A program made the translations under genes and the position numbers. Of a stretch of 64,000 nucleotides of DNA, positions 10,323-39,369 are shown in pieces. The notes beneath the pieces were generated by a model. That model made no database searches. It was not told the origin of the DNA and saw nothing but the letters and a program-made list of their open reading frames with translations. Positions within the stretch are counted from its first letter, which is position 1. The number at the start of each line of letters is the position of its first letter. This DNA is from Amblyomma americanum (Eukaryota; Arthropoda; Arachnida; Ixodida; Ixodidae): the NCBI RefSeq assembly GCF_052857255.1, contig NC_135497.1, forward strand, positions 195,396,006-195,460,005, given 5' to 3'.

Positions 10323-11163
10323 GAAAAGGTTCCCGTCATCATCATGTACGCGGAACTAGTACGTATACGCCGCCGGCAATTTGGCTGGTGAGGGCTGCCC
10401 TGGCAAGTCAACTGCATGCAAGCTTCCGCTGCATGTGTGCGAAACATGGTTCTGACTTGTGGGGCCCAGTCTTCGGCGCTGGGCGAGATATATGGCTTGT
10501 GAAATACGATTTTTTATCTTTCAGCACTGTTAGTGGAATAACTTCTGATTACACACTCCGATTTCATCAATTCTACCCACACTGATATCTGGACAGCATG
10601 AGGGATCCTTTAAACCGGACAATACGATTTCCTTTGAGAACCGTTCTATAATGATTTTTTCCAGTAACGTCTTATCATTTCAAAAGCATGCACTGCAAAA
10701 TGGCTCACAAGTAGCTGCGTACGCATTCTTCCACAAACGACGTTTCATCGACGAACGACGCGGCGGACTACGGGACAATAATTAGGTGCATTGTTAGCAC
10801 CCCCTATTCCCACTCAGATGCGCATGTGGTCTCCCCACGCACCAGCCTCAGGCGAAAACACCGTGGTGGGTTCTAAACCCTACTTCAGAGAGGGCTTATG
10901 TGCAGCGCAGACAATGTCCTGGACGGCAGGTATGTCCACAGATCTGTCACGTATATGTACTCTGGCTAGACGAAGCCAGCCCTGTCCCGCTCTTAACTAC
11001 GCCCCAAAGGCCCAGGAGGCTTTTGTAAAGAGATTGATAATGGCTACTCCACTATGGATCCCTTTTCAGCAGCAAATCTGTGCTTGGCGCCCATTCCAAC
11101 CATTTGCATTTTGGTGACGACCTCACTGGATAAAGAACACTCTCCAGTTCCCACGCCACGAAT
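10323..11163. other. No gene recognised
   Basis: I see no conserved coding motif, RNA gene or clear repeat boundary. The promoter and 5' UTR of LINE A may occupy the first part. Confidence 0.5.
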
Positions 11164-11174
11164 AGTATCCATAG

Positions 11175-11431
11175 ATACCGCAGCGGTGGCCTTGTGGTCT
11201 GAGCATCCGCCTCGCATGCGGGAGGTGCGGGGTTTGATCCCCAGTGCTGCCGGGCACCCACCGGTGATACAATGGGTACAAGCTTTCCGTTGATCTGGTG
11301 CTCGGCTTCTTTAGGGTGAATTGCTTGGGAAATTGGTCTTTGACCGCACCTTGAGTAAAAGAAAATACCTTGTGCCAAGGCACTCTTTGGCCACAGATGC
11401 CCTTGCGCCATAAAAATTCATCATCATCAAA
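11175..11431 (+). mobile_element. tRNA-derived SINE, type 2, with 11-bp target duplication
   Basis: AGTATCCATAG flanks the element at 11164-11174 and 11432-11442. The head looks like a tRNA gene, with an A-box-like GTGGTCTGAGCATCCG and a B-box GGGTTTGATCCCC (about 11230). The body is unlike that of the other SINE family here, and the tail is a short CAT-type repeat (TTCATCATCATCA). A relative lies at 30405-30590 on the other strand. It is non-coding and would be moved by a LINE. Confidence 0.85.
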
Positions 11432-11442
11432 AGTATCCATAG

Positions 11443-11862
11443 TTGCCACTTGCCTCCAATGTATTTATGCAGATTCACGGACACATCACTGTCAAAACAA
11501 ACCCAATATTAATACTTAGACCCCGCCCAAGACCACTGTCAAGCAAACGCATTATTGTTACTTAGACACTGACTGTCATTGAAAAACGTGTCTAAGCATC
11601 TTGGCTGATGCTAAACAGGCACTCATCGGTTCAGCAGCAAGTGCAAGAGCATACATGCCTAACATTCGTTCGGGACATGGAAGATGCATGATAAATTACT
11701 ACTTCCTTAGAGTATCGAAACTGAAAACTGGCTAGAGTCCGACAGAGCCCCGCGTGGCTCAACATCACTTTGGTGCGACCAATGCTGTGCCAGGGACGCT
11801 ACGAGCGCAGTCAGATGCAGCAGTAAATCTCTCATCCCGTCCCTTGTCAGCAAACAATTAAA
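11443..11862. other. No gene recognised
   Basis: No coding motifs or repeat structure were found apart from two loosely similar stretches near 11500 and 11560. Confidence 0.5.
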
Positions 11863-11869
11863 CAATCTG

Positions 11870-12151
11870 TGAATGTGAGTGAGTGGACATGAGCGTGAGT
11901 GAATGGTTGGGACTCGAGTGTGAGCGGACGTGAGTGTGAATGAGTGAGCGATTTTGAGTGCGAGTGAGTGGTTGTGAGTCACGGTGAGTGAGTGGTCATG
12001 AGTGCGAGTGGTCGTGAGTGCGAGTGTGATTGAGTGGTTGTGAGTGTGAGGGGACATGAGTGCGAGTGAGTGGTTGTGTTGTGAGTGCGAGTGGACATGA
12101 GTGTGAGTGAGTGGATGCGAGTGCGAGAGATCGTGAGAGAGTGTGATTGAG
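11870..12151. repeat. GAGTG-rich minisatellite
   Basis: Degenerate units such as GTGAGTGAGTGG and TGAGTGCGAGTG recur for about 280 bases. Unit length varies and there are no unique spacers, so it is a simple minisatellite. The open frames on the minus strand are His/Ser/Thr repeats created by the array. Confidence 0.85.
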
Positions 12152-12159
12152 CCACCTCT

Positions 12160-12899
12160 CATGGTGCCAAGGTATGACCCAGTGTGGTAAATTTTGGGTA
12201 GGGGTGTTCAACAAGTGCCAAGCAGGAGTGTGAATCCTGCCTCTGGCAAAGTTGGACAGAGCCGCTTTGGAGCCGCTAAAGATGTATTGAGCGTCCGAAT
12301 GTGGAAGGGCTAGGGTGATGGAGGCGGCGTAGAGCCCGACATTAGCGCGAGCTACGCAGGGAGGGATATGATATTGGGGATGGACGCTTCCAGCAAGGGG
12401 TTTCGCAATGAGAGGTGTATGGATGTGTCGAGGGATGGCTATAAGGGCTGACTGCTTAGCGGGTATGTTGATGCGAAGGGAGAAGAGTATGTATGGCGGC
12501 CAGTGCCTTTCGCGGCAAGTCTAAGGTACTGCGTCTGAAGGTGCATGTAAACTAGTTCCTGAAGGGTGTTATGCATCCTAGTGCAAGGAGTTTGGCTTTG
12601 CTAGTGCTACGAGATAGGTTTAGGGCTGCCTCAGTCCCAATGCGAATCATGGTGTTTACGCATTCGGTTTCCGTGCGGTTCAATTTGAGACATGGGGTAG
12701 CGTATAGAATGCGGCTAAGCGTAAATGCATGCACTACTTTCATGCTGTCCGTTTCGTCTAAATACGCGGCCTAGAAGGTGCAACACGGATTGCGTGGAGG
12801 CCTTGAATGCTTTAAGGGTATGCTCATTTCGTCCAGAATCCTGCAGGTGAAGGCCAAGGATGCGGAGGGCGGGTGTGAGGTCATCACACAATATCTCAT
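12160..12899 (-). pseudogene. LINE B reverse transcriptase thumb and following region
   Basis: LTPALRILGLHLQDSG (about 12875), YATPCLKLNRTETECVNTMIR (about 12690) and downstream residues match the thumb of I/Jockey reverse transcriptases. The piece lies beyond the CR1-like LINE from the palm piece, as expected for one element opened by insertion. No RNase H domain could be recognised before similarity fades at about 12160. Confidence 0.7.
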
Positions 12900-14796
12900 T
12901 GGTTAGCGATAACGGTTCTGAAGCTCCATCAGACAAACGCAGTGATGTGATGAATTCTTACTTTTCCTCAATTTTTACAAATGAACCGACCTTAGATATC
13001 CCTCCCCTATCTAAGTTTGCATTTTCACAGATGCCACCCGTTATTATCACTACACATGGTATCATAAATCTTATTGAAAAACTTAGTTTCAAGCGCCCCG
13101 AGACCGGATAATATATCATCTAAGATACTGAAATGCACCAAGGACATGTCAAGCCAGTTTCTGCAAATAATATTCGTACAATCGATTGCTACCGACTCAA
13201 TTCTAGACGACTGGAAGCTGAGCAAGGTAGTACCGGTTTTTAAAGCAGGTAATCGTTCTGATTCTTCTAACTACCGACCGATTTCCCTAACATGCATTGC
13301 TTGCAAACTACTAGAGCATATAATATATTCACAAGTTGCATCTCACCTTGATTCCAACAGCTTTTTTTTTTTCCCAACCAGCACGGCTTCAGATCCGGTT
13401 ACTCATGCGAAACCCGACTTTTCCATTTCACAGCCGATCTTCACCTAAATTTAGATTCTTTATTTCAGGCGGACGTCATATATCTTGACTTCTCGAAAGC
13501 TTCCGATCCTGTACTTCATCAGCGCCTTTTAGCCAAACTTTCATGCTTGTGTCTTGATCCGCTGATACTAACATGGATTCGTTGTTTTCTATCCGGTCGT
13601 TGTCAATTCACTGTTATCGATAATGTTCGTTCGCCCACAACTGCAGTTCTGGTGTCCCGCAGGGCTCGGTGCCCGGCCCACTTTTGTTTTTAATCTTCAT
13701 AAACGATCTTCCTTCCAGCATTTCATCGTGCATCCGTCTTTTCGCAGATGACTGCGTCTTGTACCGTCGCATAACCGCACACAATGATCAGTTGTCGCTC
13801 CAAAATGACAAACAGAATTGAAGAGTGGTGTTCGACATGGCTAATGAAGCTAAATGTATCTAAGTGCAAATACATGCAGGTAACACGCAAGCGCACTAAC
13901 CTCAGCTACGCATATTCGTTGTACTCAACCACCCTTTCCCAAGTTGAATCATACCGTTACCTTGGAATTCACATCACCAGCAAGCTCTCCTGGTCCGAGC
14001 ACATCACGAAGATTGCAGCTGATGCATCGAAATCACTTGGGTTCATCAGACGGCACCTCAGCTTCTCCCCTCCCTCTATTCGCAGTCTAGCTTACTAAAC
14101 TTTCGTCCGAACCACGGTGCAAGAATAAAGAGTATTCTTGCACCGTGGTCCGAATCAAACTAGAATTTGGCTCCCGAATTTGGAATACACATCAGGCTTA
14201 CCTAATCGATATCCTAGAAGCCATTAAAAACCGTGGAGCCCCATATATTTCATCCGACTACCACACCCACTCCAGTGTTAGCAATATAAAATTATCGCTT
14301 GACGTTGAGCCTCTGACGCATGGACGAAAAATCGCCCGTTTGTCATTATTTCACAAACTATACTTCTGTTTTCCTTCGCTTCAGGACTCTCTTCTGCTTC
14401 CACCTTTCCGAATATCACGCCGTCTCTTCAACTCCATGAGCATTTTACGTCTGCTCGGCTCTTGAAACGCATTTAACAAGTCATTCCTGCCTCTTGCAAT
14501 TGAAGAATGGAATTCATTACCAGACCATATTGTAATAGAACGCGATCCATATAAGTTCCGGCAGCTGCTGACATCCTATTTGAAAACATGTGGAGAAATT
14601 CTTGCCTGCTTCTGTTTACTGTTTTCATACTTTGTTAAGGCTTATTTAAAGGTTTTGTATATATCCTGCTGACCACTGATTGTGACAATTAATGTTTGAC
14701 AGTGACCTACGTTGTTGTGTTCGATGTCCCCCCCCCCCCCCCCCTTATGTAATGCCCCTCCCAGGGGTTTTTAATGGCCAATAAATGATGACGACG
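12900..14796 (+). mobile_element. CR1/L2-like LINE, sense, 5'-truncated, nested in LINE B
   Basis: The plus strand encodes the C-terminal two thirds of a CR1-type ORF2: DVMNSYFSSIFTNE (about 12945), NYRPISLTCIACKLLEHI (about 13270), motif A VIYLDFSKASDPV (about 13475), GVPQGS-like residues (about 13655), a FADDCVLYRR box (about 13740), WLMKLNVSKCKYMQV (about 13840) and YRYLGIHITSKLSW (about 13950). It ends in a short AATGATGACGACG tail, as expected for target-primed insertion. Frameshifts are frequent and the hairpin at 14108-14153 disrupts the frame. The 5' truncation is typical. Confidence 0.85.
14108..14153. repeat. Near-perfect short inverted duplication inside the CR1-like LINE
   Basis: The arm ACCACGGTGCAAGAATA is followed by AAGAG and then by TATTCTTGCACCGTGGT. 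The arms continue into TTCGTCCG and CCGAATC with a mismatch. The second arm replaces the sequence expected for this coding position, so it looks like a template-switch or fill-in error rather than a transposon. Confidence 0.75.
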
Positions 14797-15663
14797 GGGA
14801 CAGGGGATCCTTGTAAAGCGATTTGGATGGCCGAGTTACCGCCAGATTTTGGTCTAATTAGGAAGAGCGCGGATTTAGAAGGGGAACATTCGAGCCCGGA
14901 TGACGAGTGAGCGGAGATGGTGTCTGCTGCTAACTGAAGAGTTTCCTCAATTTCCCCGCCAGAGCCATGAGTGGTCCATGTGGCAATATCAGCGTACAGG
15001 GTATGCTTTAGGTTGGGATTAGAGCCAGTTTGTGAGCTAGGGGGATGAGAGCAATGTTAAAGAAAAGGGGAGAAAGGGGTGCGCTAAGCTGATCTCTGTG
15101 CAGGGAGGCAGTGCGGCCCGAAAAAGGAGCGAGCGTAGTAGGTTTCAGGGCCAATCATTAGTGCCTGCAGTTCCCGCAAGATGGCATCGTGTCGAATCCT
15201 GTCAAATGCCTTGGGGAGGTCAACTGCCAGGATAGCTTTATTGTGTTGGGGGATGGTATCACCAAGCACATCATGCGTAATTTAGAGTAGGGCATCCTGC
15301 GCAGATAGATGCGCACGGAAGCCGAGCATACTGTGGCGGAAAAGGTTGTCCTCCAAGTACGTTGTCAGCCGGGCAAGAATTGTGTGCTCGAAGGGTTTAC
15401 CTAGACAGGATGTAAGAGAAATGGGGCGGACGCTTTCTAGGGTGATATGCTTGTGGGGTTTTGGAAGAAAGATGATTTTTCCATGCTTCCAGCAGGCAGG
15501 GAGAGTACCTGTTTCCCAATATTCGTTAAAGTAGATGGCTACGTCACACATGGAAGCATCGTCAAGATTTCGGATGGCTGCATTGGCAGTTTGATCTTGT
15601 CCGAGTGTGGCATTGCGTAATTTCAATACGGCGGTGCGAAATTCTGATTCTGCAATAAGGGTG
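14797..15663 (-). pseudogene. LINE B reverse transcriptase fingers and palm
   Basis: IIFLPKPHKHITLESVRPISLTSCLGK (about 15490 to 15410) and LGFRAHLSAQDALL (about 15325) are followed by motif A, AVDLPKAFDRIRHDAIL (about 15225), and by a catalytic box that reads LYADIATW (about 14995) instead of YADDIT. The missing Asp means the copy is catalytically dead. A frame gap lies near 15280. Confidence 0.75.
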
Positions 15664-15790
15664 TTTCTCCTTTCTTCTTTCACTCCCTCCTTTATCCCTT
15701 CCCTTACGGCGCGGTTCAGGTGTCCAACGATATATGAGACAGATATTGCGCCATTTCCTTTCCCCCCAAAAGCCAATTATTATTATTATT
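15664..15790 (+). mobile_element. SINE type 1, 3' half, with 10-bp target duplication
   Basis: The sequence matches the 3' half of the SINEs at 25097 and 27650 (CTTACGGCGCGGTTCAGGTG, GCGCCATTTCCTTTCC) and ends in an ATT-type repeat. ATAAGGGTGT occurs just before (about 15656) and just after (about 15790). It interrupts the LINE B reading frame. Confidence 0.8.
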
Positions 15791-15795
15791 ATAAG

Positions 15796-17290
15796 GGTGT
15801 CAAGCTCGGGCTGGGCCCGTGTAATCGGGATACTTGCAAGGGAGGCCGAGGGTGGTATAGGTGCATTTCACCTGCGCGAGGAAGGCGTTGGTGTCTTGTC
15901 GATGGTTATGAGCGAGGCGGCGAATGCTAAGGCTTGTCTGGAATTTGGATCGCGTGGGATATAGCATGTGCCGTAACAGCTGCCAAGCGCGGATTGTAGA
16001 GAGATAGCCGCGAGGGCCGCCACAAACCTGAGCCCAGTTAGCTTTAGGAAGAGTGGCACTATAGTGTTCTATTTGGGATTGAATCTGGGCAAGTTTGAGT
16101 TTGTTTCCTACTGTGCTTTTGAGTTTTCCACCTTGCGTTATGTTATGTACTTGAAGGAGGTGGGCGAGCTTACTCTCAATAACGGGGGTGTCTGGGGTAC
16201 AGACTAGCGTTTGAGTATATTAGCGAATGTCCTCAACTCAGCAATCCAGGCGTCGAGGTCGAAGGGGGCCTGTGTTGGCTGCGCTTGCCTTCGGAGCTCG
16301 TCCCAATTAGTGTGCTTAACGGTAAATTTGCGTTGATATTGGCGATGGTTTAGCGTTATGCGAATTAGGTGGCGATCGCTGCCTACAGTGGTTAACGTTC
16401 TTTCCCACTGCAGGTGGGCCAAGTTTCTACCAAGCGTGAGGTCTGGGCTAGTATCGGCAGTAACACTTACCAATCCGCGTAAGTAGGCTGAAATCATTAG
16501 AGATGGCCAGGTGGAGCACCAGTGTTTCATTATATGAAACTGTGGCTCTGTGGTTGGTGCGCCGATAGCCCCAGTTCACGTGAGCGCAATTACAATCGCC
16601 GGAAATGAGTAGGTGGTTCGATCCGGCCAATAGGGTTGCGGATTTGAGAAGTGGAGGGAGTAGGTTAATTAGCTGGCGTGGGAGAAGATAGCAGTTAAGA
16701 AGGCACAGGGGGGATATTGCAGAGGTGCGCGGTAAAATTTCAATAGGGTTGTGAGCGACAGGGGAGCTAATTGTGCGCTCCAAGTAATGCAAGGGCTTAC
16801 AGACTTGCGTGACCCCCCGAGGAATATCAGTTAGGTCTGAGTGGATAAAAGCGTATCCTGGTAGTTGCCTGCAAACATTGGCGTCATGAATAGCGATAAT
16901 GTTTGGTGGGGATGACGAACTTAATTGTGATAATTTGCTGCAGAGGATCGCGCTTTCGCCGAAAGCCCCTGCAATTCCACTGAATAATCTGTAAAGAATT
17001 ATGGTCCGTCGGAGGAGCCATGTTGTAGGGTGGCGAGGGGAAGGAGGGGTGTGGAGAGTGGGACTCTGGGAAGAGAGGCCGTTGAGAGTCCAGGATTGAG
17101 GCCAGTTAAGCGCTCCTCTACCTTGGTCACGGTGCTAGAGATGACACTATCCATTAGGCGGGCAATGGTACCTTCAATCATAAGCTGGCACTGTGCAGTG
17201 ACCTGCGCAGTGATGCGCTCTGTAAGCCTGGCTCCCAAGTTTTGGGTGAAGTCCTTGCTGGAAAAATTCTTGTTGGACAGCACCCGTGAA
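15796..17290 (-). pseudogene. LINE B: ORF1 end, endonuclease and reverse transcriptase N-terminus
   Basis: The frame 17283-16999 ends ORF1 with a Thr/Ser/Leu-rich segment. The endonuclease carries LISGDCNCAHVNWGYR (about 16610 to 16560; Cys where GDFNA usually has Phe) and TVGSDRHLIRITL (about 16390), so the final Asp-His pair is disturbed. The linker to the reverse transcriptase follows. Position and motifs match LINE A, but the sequences differ enough to be another subfamily. Confidence 0.7.
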
Positions 17291-17349
17291 GCAGCATGTT
17301 ACCATCCCAGGCATACCGAAACTTTATCACAGCCCCTTTCAGAGCCCGT

Positions 17350-17890
17350 TTAAGAGTGTGGAGTTGAACGCCGCCTTGCTGGCGTCACGACTTTTCTAAT
17401 TCTTAAGTCTAATCTCGAAGTCAAGCTAGACAACGTGTATCTGTGGACAGAGCACCTTCAGCTGGATCCGCGGAGACGCGGCAAAATGGAAAGTGTCAAA
17501 AACCGTGTTACTGAGATTCAGAAAAACACGGGCAGACCATCATGGAGGCATTGCCCCGGTAAAACGAATCTGGCGGGCCTTACGGTCAGGGTGCTTGCTG
17601 CAGATCGCCGAATGGGAGGGACCTCTGGTGGGACGGACCGCAATGCGTTACCCGGACGGCGGACGCCTGGCCAGACGAAAGGCTGGCGAGCAGTTTCGTG
17701 CCAGACGAGCTTCCTTGACTTGGATAAACCGCTAAATTTAGGGTGATCTGTAGCAGAGAAGAGGTTAGCCGACCACTGCATTAAACCAACAGATAAGCAC
17801 GAACACGCCATACAGACGTTCACGAACAGAAATTTGGCGACCGGAGGTGGCCAAATTTCCCGCTTGCTTTCCCAACCGGCCGCTGAATGA
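17350..17890. other. No gene recognised
   Basis: No conserved coding motif or repeat boundary was found. Overlapping open frames on both strands here do not resemble known proteins. Confidence 0.4.
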
Positions 17891-17894
17891 ATAC

Positions 17895-18420
17895 AGTCGA
17901 GCCCACTTATAACGACCGCTCGCTTATTACGAACGAGGGTGGTGCTACTTTCAAAATATGCATTAGGGTTATGGCACTGCGTCTCAGATAAAACAAACAA
18001 CCGTGGCCGCACCACACGGTTATAACGAACAAGGAGTCGGTGCAAGCACGCGCCTCCGCAGTCGAAAAACGCGCGCTTCCCAGCGGCGTGGAGACCGAAG
18101 AGCGCCTCCCAGCAAACGTGGTGCCACCTTCCCCCACTCAAAGAAAGTGTCGACCCCCAGAGAAATCATAAAAGGGTGGCACTGCAAGCAGTTAAACCTC
18201 CGGCGGCCAATCGGCGCATGCACGTGTGGTGGCTGGGCAAAAGCGTTCAACGTGGAAGCAGAATATAGGTATGAGCGAGACAGGGTTGAGAGCGAAAATA
18301 CTGCACGCGGCCAACCAGTGACAGCGATTTGAGAGGTGTGCATTGCTGGCCCACTTGGCCACGCAGCGTGCATCGCCTGGTCAGTCACATCTTCGCCTTC
18401 TGCGCTGCCGCACGCTGACA
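17895..18420 (+). mobile_element. Possible pogo/Tigger-like terminal repeat and degraded element
   Basis: CAGTCGAGCCCACTTATAACGA at about 17896-17917 resembles the terminal repeats of pogo/Tigger elements, and a second copy of the TTATAACGAAC motif lies at about 18020. I find neither a matching right end nor a transposase frame. It may be a terminal fragment. Confidence 0.35.
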
Positions 18421-20940
18421 GATAGCAGTTTGCGTCACCCTAGTTTATCGGTCGAGCAGTGAGCGCTAATCAATGAAAACTGGAATCAGACATTAGCCGA
18501 ATGCTTTCGGTTATATTGCTAGCTCTCGCCTGGTCTGCACGTTTATGTAGCCTATACTTCTGCGCAAAGGTTGCTTCAAGAGCCTAGCCGAGACCAGGTG
18601 GCGCAGTATTTAGAGCCCAGTGTGCTACGCGTATCCAGAACTTTACACAAGGGTAACGTGCATACTTACTGTACGTCTCGCACGCACATTCGCTGCGGGA
18701 GCTTTCCCGCTACATCTAAGTTAAGGATCGAATACTAGGATGCCGGCCTACCAGCAGTTGACGCGAGAACGCCGTGATCACTATCGGTATTATCGCGTCC
18801 CTAAAGCGGATAGCCCGCAGCAAATGCCTCGGCTAGGAGCACATGGCCGCTCTGGAGAGCTAAGAAAGCGGCTTGATCGATAGGGTTTGCTTTGGAGAAA
18901 CAGACTCCCACAACGGAGTTTTAAAAGAAATAAGCACCACTTTTGTCTGACCTTCCATTTTTTGGCTGTAATAGTGCAAGTCCGCTGACTGCGAACTTTG
19001 GAAACAACGAACGCAATCCGCGTGACCGTCAGGCCCGCGTTAAAGGGATAATGAGGAGAAATTGAAGTTGGCTTGTATCGACAGAATACCAAGCTAACCA
19101 CAAAAACACCCCTTACTGAAAAGAAAGCTCTTGTTGTAACGTATAAACGGGCAAGAACTAAAATACAGGTGTCTGCCCCACAGGTCAGTCTCGCAAGTTC
19201 AAGCGCGATGACGAAACAGCTTCAGAGATTTGTGTGTCTCGGCTAACAAAGGTACACGAAGGTTACGTGTTTGATCGATATTGAAATATACAAGTTTTGT
19301 TTCGAAACCGCTAGTGCACTTTTATCACACGAAGAAGACAAAAAATCCGAGTGCTGAAAGCCAAAGAAAACGTGCACTTGGTAGCGCAACAGGCGGCCAG
19401 CCGAGTTTCGGTAGGTATATTGGTGCTTCGCGGCTACATGATCTGTGCGTGCCCGGGTGGTTTCAGTTTTGACGCGCCTCGATTTAGTAGTGTGGAGTAA
19501 CACAGGAACTCCAAGTGCCCATTGCAAGTGCTCTTCGGACGATGATCATGCCGCGGCACGCACCTGCGACGAGGAAAACGCCCGTGGCTAACCAGTGTTG
19601 CACGAGCCTCCACGTTAGCAAACGCACCGCTCGGCGTGTTCGCTTCGTGAACTTGTGCCAAGACACTGCGCTGCATAACCAGCGCCACGGGGACTTGCTA
19701 CAGAATTTAAATATTTACACACGTACCAGTCTACACATCAGTCATGACTGGCTCGGCGGAGACAGCTGCCGCACCAGCAGCTTTGTTTGCTGCCGACTCC
19801 TCGCGGGGATAGTATATTTTCTTGCCCGACCCGCCGCCTCAGCCTTCAAAGCATCGCACGCTGTGTGTCGCTAAGTACGGCCACAGTTCTTTGTCGATAT
19901 CCATCGTAACGATGGTGTAAACGTAAACGAAGCGACGGCGGCTGATAGAGTCCTTCAACGTCAGGCCGGCGACAGTTTACATTTCGGCTGCTGCTATAGG
20001 ATGCACCGCTCGCTGCCAGCAATCACATCTAGAGTCCACTTTTCCGTCACTTTTCGGTTATTTCGTCCTCAGAGAATCCCGAGTGAATCAGAGCGGCGGG
20101 AAAAAAAGCTTCAACTTCGAATCCAAATCTCTTGACAATTCCTCTTTTGCAGCCGGACAAGCGGCAACAAAGCCACGAAATACCGAACTATGAGATTTTG
20201 CCAAGAAAAAAAAAATTGAACAGTTGTCCTCAGTGTCCCTTTAAAAAAAATTACTAACAATCCAATAGACTTCTTTCCCTGGGGACGTTCCTGCGGCAAC
20301 GGCTGCACAACGACAGGTCGCGCTAGGCGTCCCCTTTCTAAGCACATCTAGAAGGCCTGTCATTGTCGAAGACACTTGATAATTTTTTTTATCAGGATTC
20401 CGCAACAAATAAGTTTGGAGCAGGACGGAAAGCACAATCTGCGGTTGCACAAAGCGCGGCGGTGCAGCCGCAGATTTCCTCCCACTCCACAGTAGCATCC
20501 GCAGTGCTTCTCTACAGCGGGCCTGTGCGACCCATCTTTCAGCGATACCAACATTCGTCCTATACTATAGAACGCCGTATCGATCAAAGTGCAACACGCT
20601 TAGAGTGAAAAAAAAAAGTGCTTTGGAGAGAGATTTGCCTTTAAGGTTTAGTTTTTTTTTTTTTTTTCACAGCGAGAGCTGTATACGACACCCAGGGCAA
20701 AATCATGTCGGCGTCGTCCGCGCAATCGCCGGTGCTGGATGGTCTTCAGCGCGGGAAGCGTAGCGAACGATGACCATGCGCCACGCCTACCTATACCGCA
20801 ACGCCACACCCCATCATTGGTTGGCAATTGCTCTGCACCTTGCAGCCTATAACAACGCGGCTTGGAAGCTCCTGTCATTTGACGTAATGCAACAGGCGAG
20901 CGAAGGTTACACGCTGTGGAAATCTAAGTAGGAACGAAAA
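18421..20940. other. No gene recognised; two poly-A/T tracts
   Basis: This is the downstream flank of the tubulin gene. A small hairpin (AATCTGCGGTTGCAC with its complement) lies at about 20438-20477, and long T or A runs are near 20205 and 20655. No exon or RNA gene was recognised. Confidence 0.4.
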
Positions 20941-20947
20941 CGAGAAG

Positions 20948-20953
20948 TTTATT
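20948..20953 (-). terminator. Candidate polyadenylation signal of the alpha-tubulin gene
   Basis: AATAAA on the minus strand lies about 465 bases after the tubulin stop codon, in a plausible 3' UTR context (GAATAAACTTCTCG). No transcript evidence is available. Confidence 0.5.
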
Positions 20954-21414
20954 CAGTTTCACTGAAAATAAAAAGGCGCCAGTAAGAAGCCATAGTACAA
21001 GGCAGACCCAGAGGCGTGGACTGGTCTTAAAATAAATGGGGGGGAGGGGGGATTTAATGGTTGCGTTTGCTCATGCCCTCTGGGTAGAAGGGACCGCGAT
21101 ATGAGAAAATTTGCGCCCCCCAGCTTATGCCTGTAAGGCGGCCACTAGCCCACTCTCTGTGCATGCGGTGCAAAAACAAAGCGGCCCGAGAGCTACAGCA
21201 AAAAGGGAGTAACATGGATCGTGGCAAAACAAAAGATTCCAACGTTTCGCGTACGCCAGCCGCTCACGCAGTGCGGAACACACTTGAAAACCCTGCCGAC
21301 AGAAAGGCGCGAAGTTGCTGCAGTTATGGGCAGCACGTTTAAAGAAAGGCTCGGCGGACTTTAGGGCTCACTGTGGGCACTTGCAACTGCGCAGCAGTGC
21401 GCGCACCCAGAGGC

Positions 21415-39369
<17,955 letters not shown>

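Larger units (their letters stand above)
12152..17290 (-). mobile_element. I/Jockey-type non-LTR retrotransposon B, antisense, split by two later insertions
   Basis: On the minus strand the element reads: ORF1 end (17283-17000), endonuclease start IIQWNCRGFRRK (about 16955), endonuclease core, reverse transcriptase, thumb region. It is split by a SINE fragment (15664-15790) and a CR1-like LINE (12900-14796). Removing both leaves collinear coding similarity: LDTL joins IAESEFRTAV across the SINE, and RIPCP is followed by LCDDLTPALRILGLHLQ across the LINE. Many stops and shifts show it is old. Confidence 0.8.

Noticed and set aside
11870..12151. Repeated GAGTG units resembling a regular array
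   Set aside because: Units vary in length and have no unique spacers; this is a minisatellite in a eukaryotic genome, not CRISPR or telomere.
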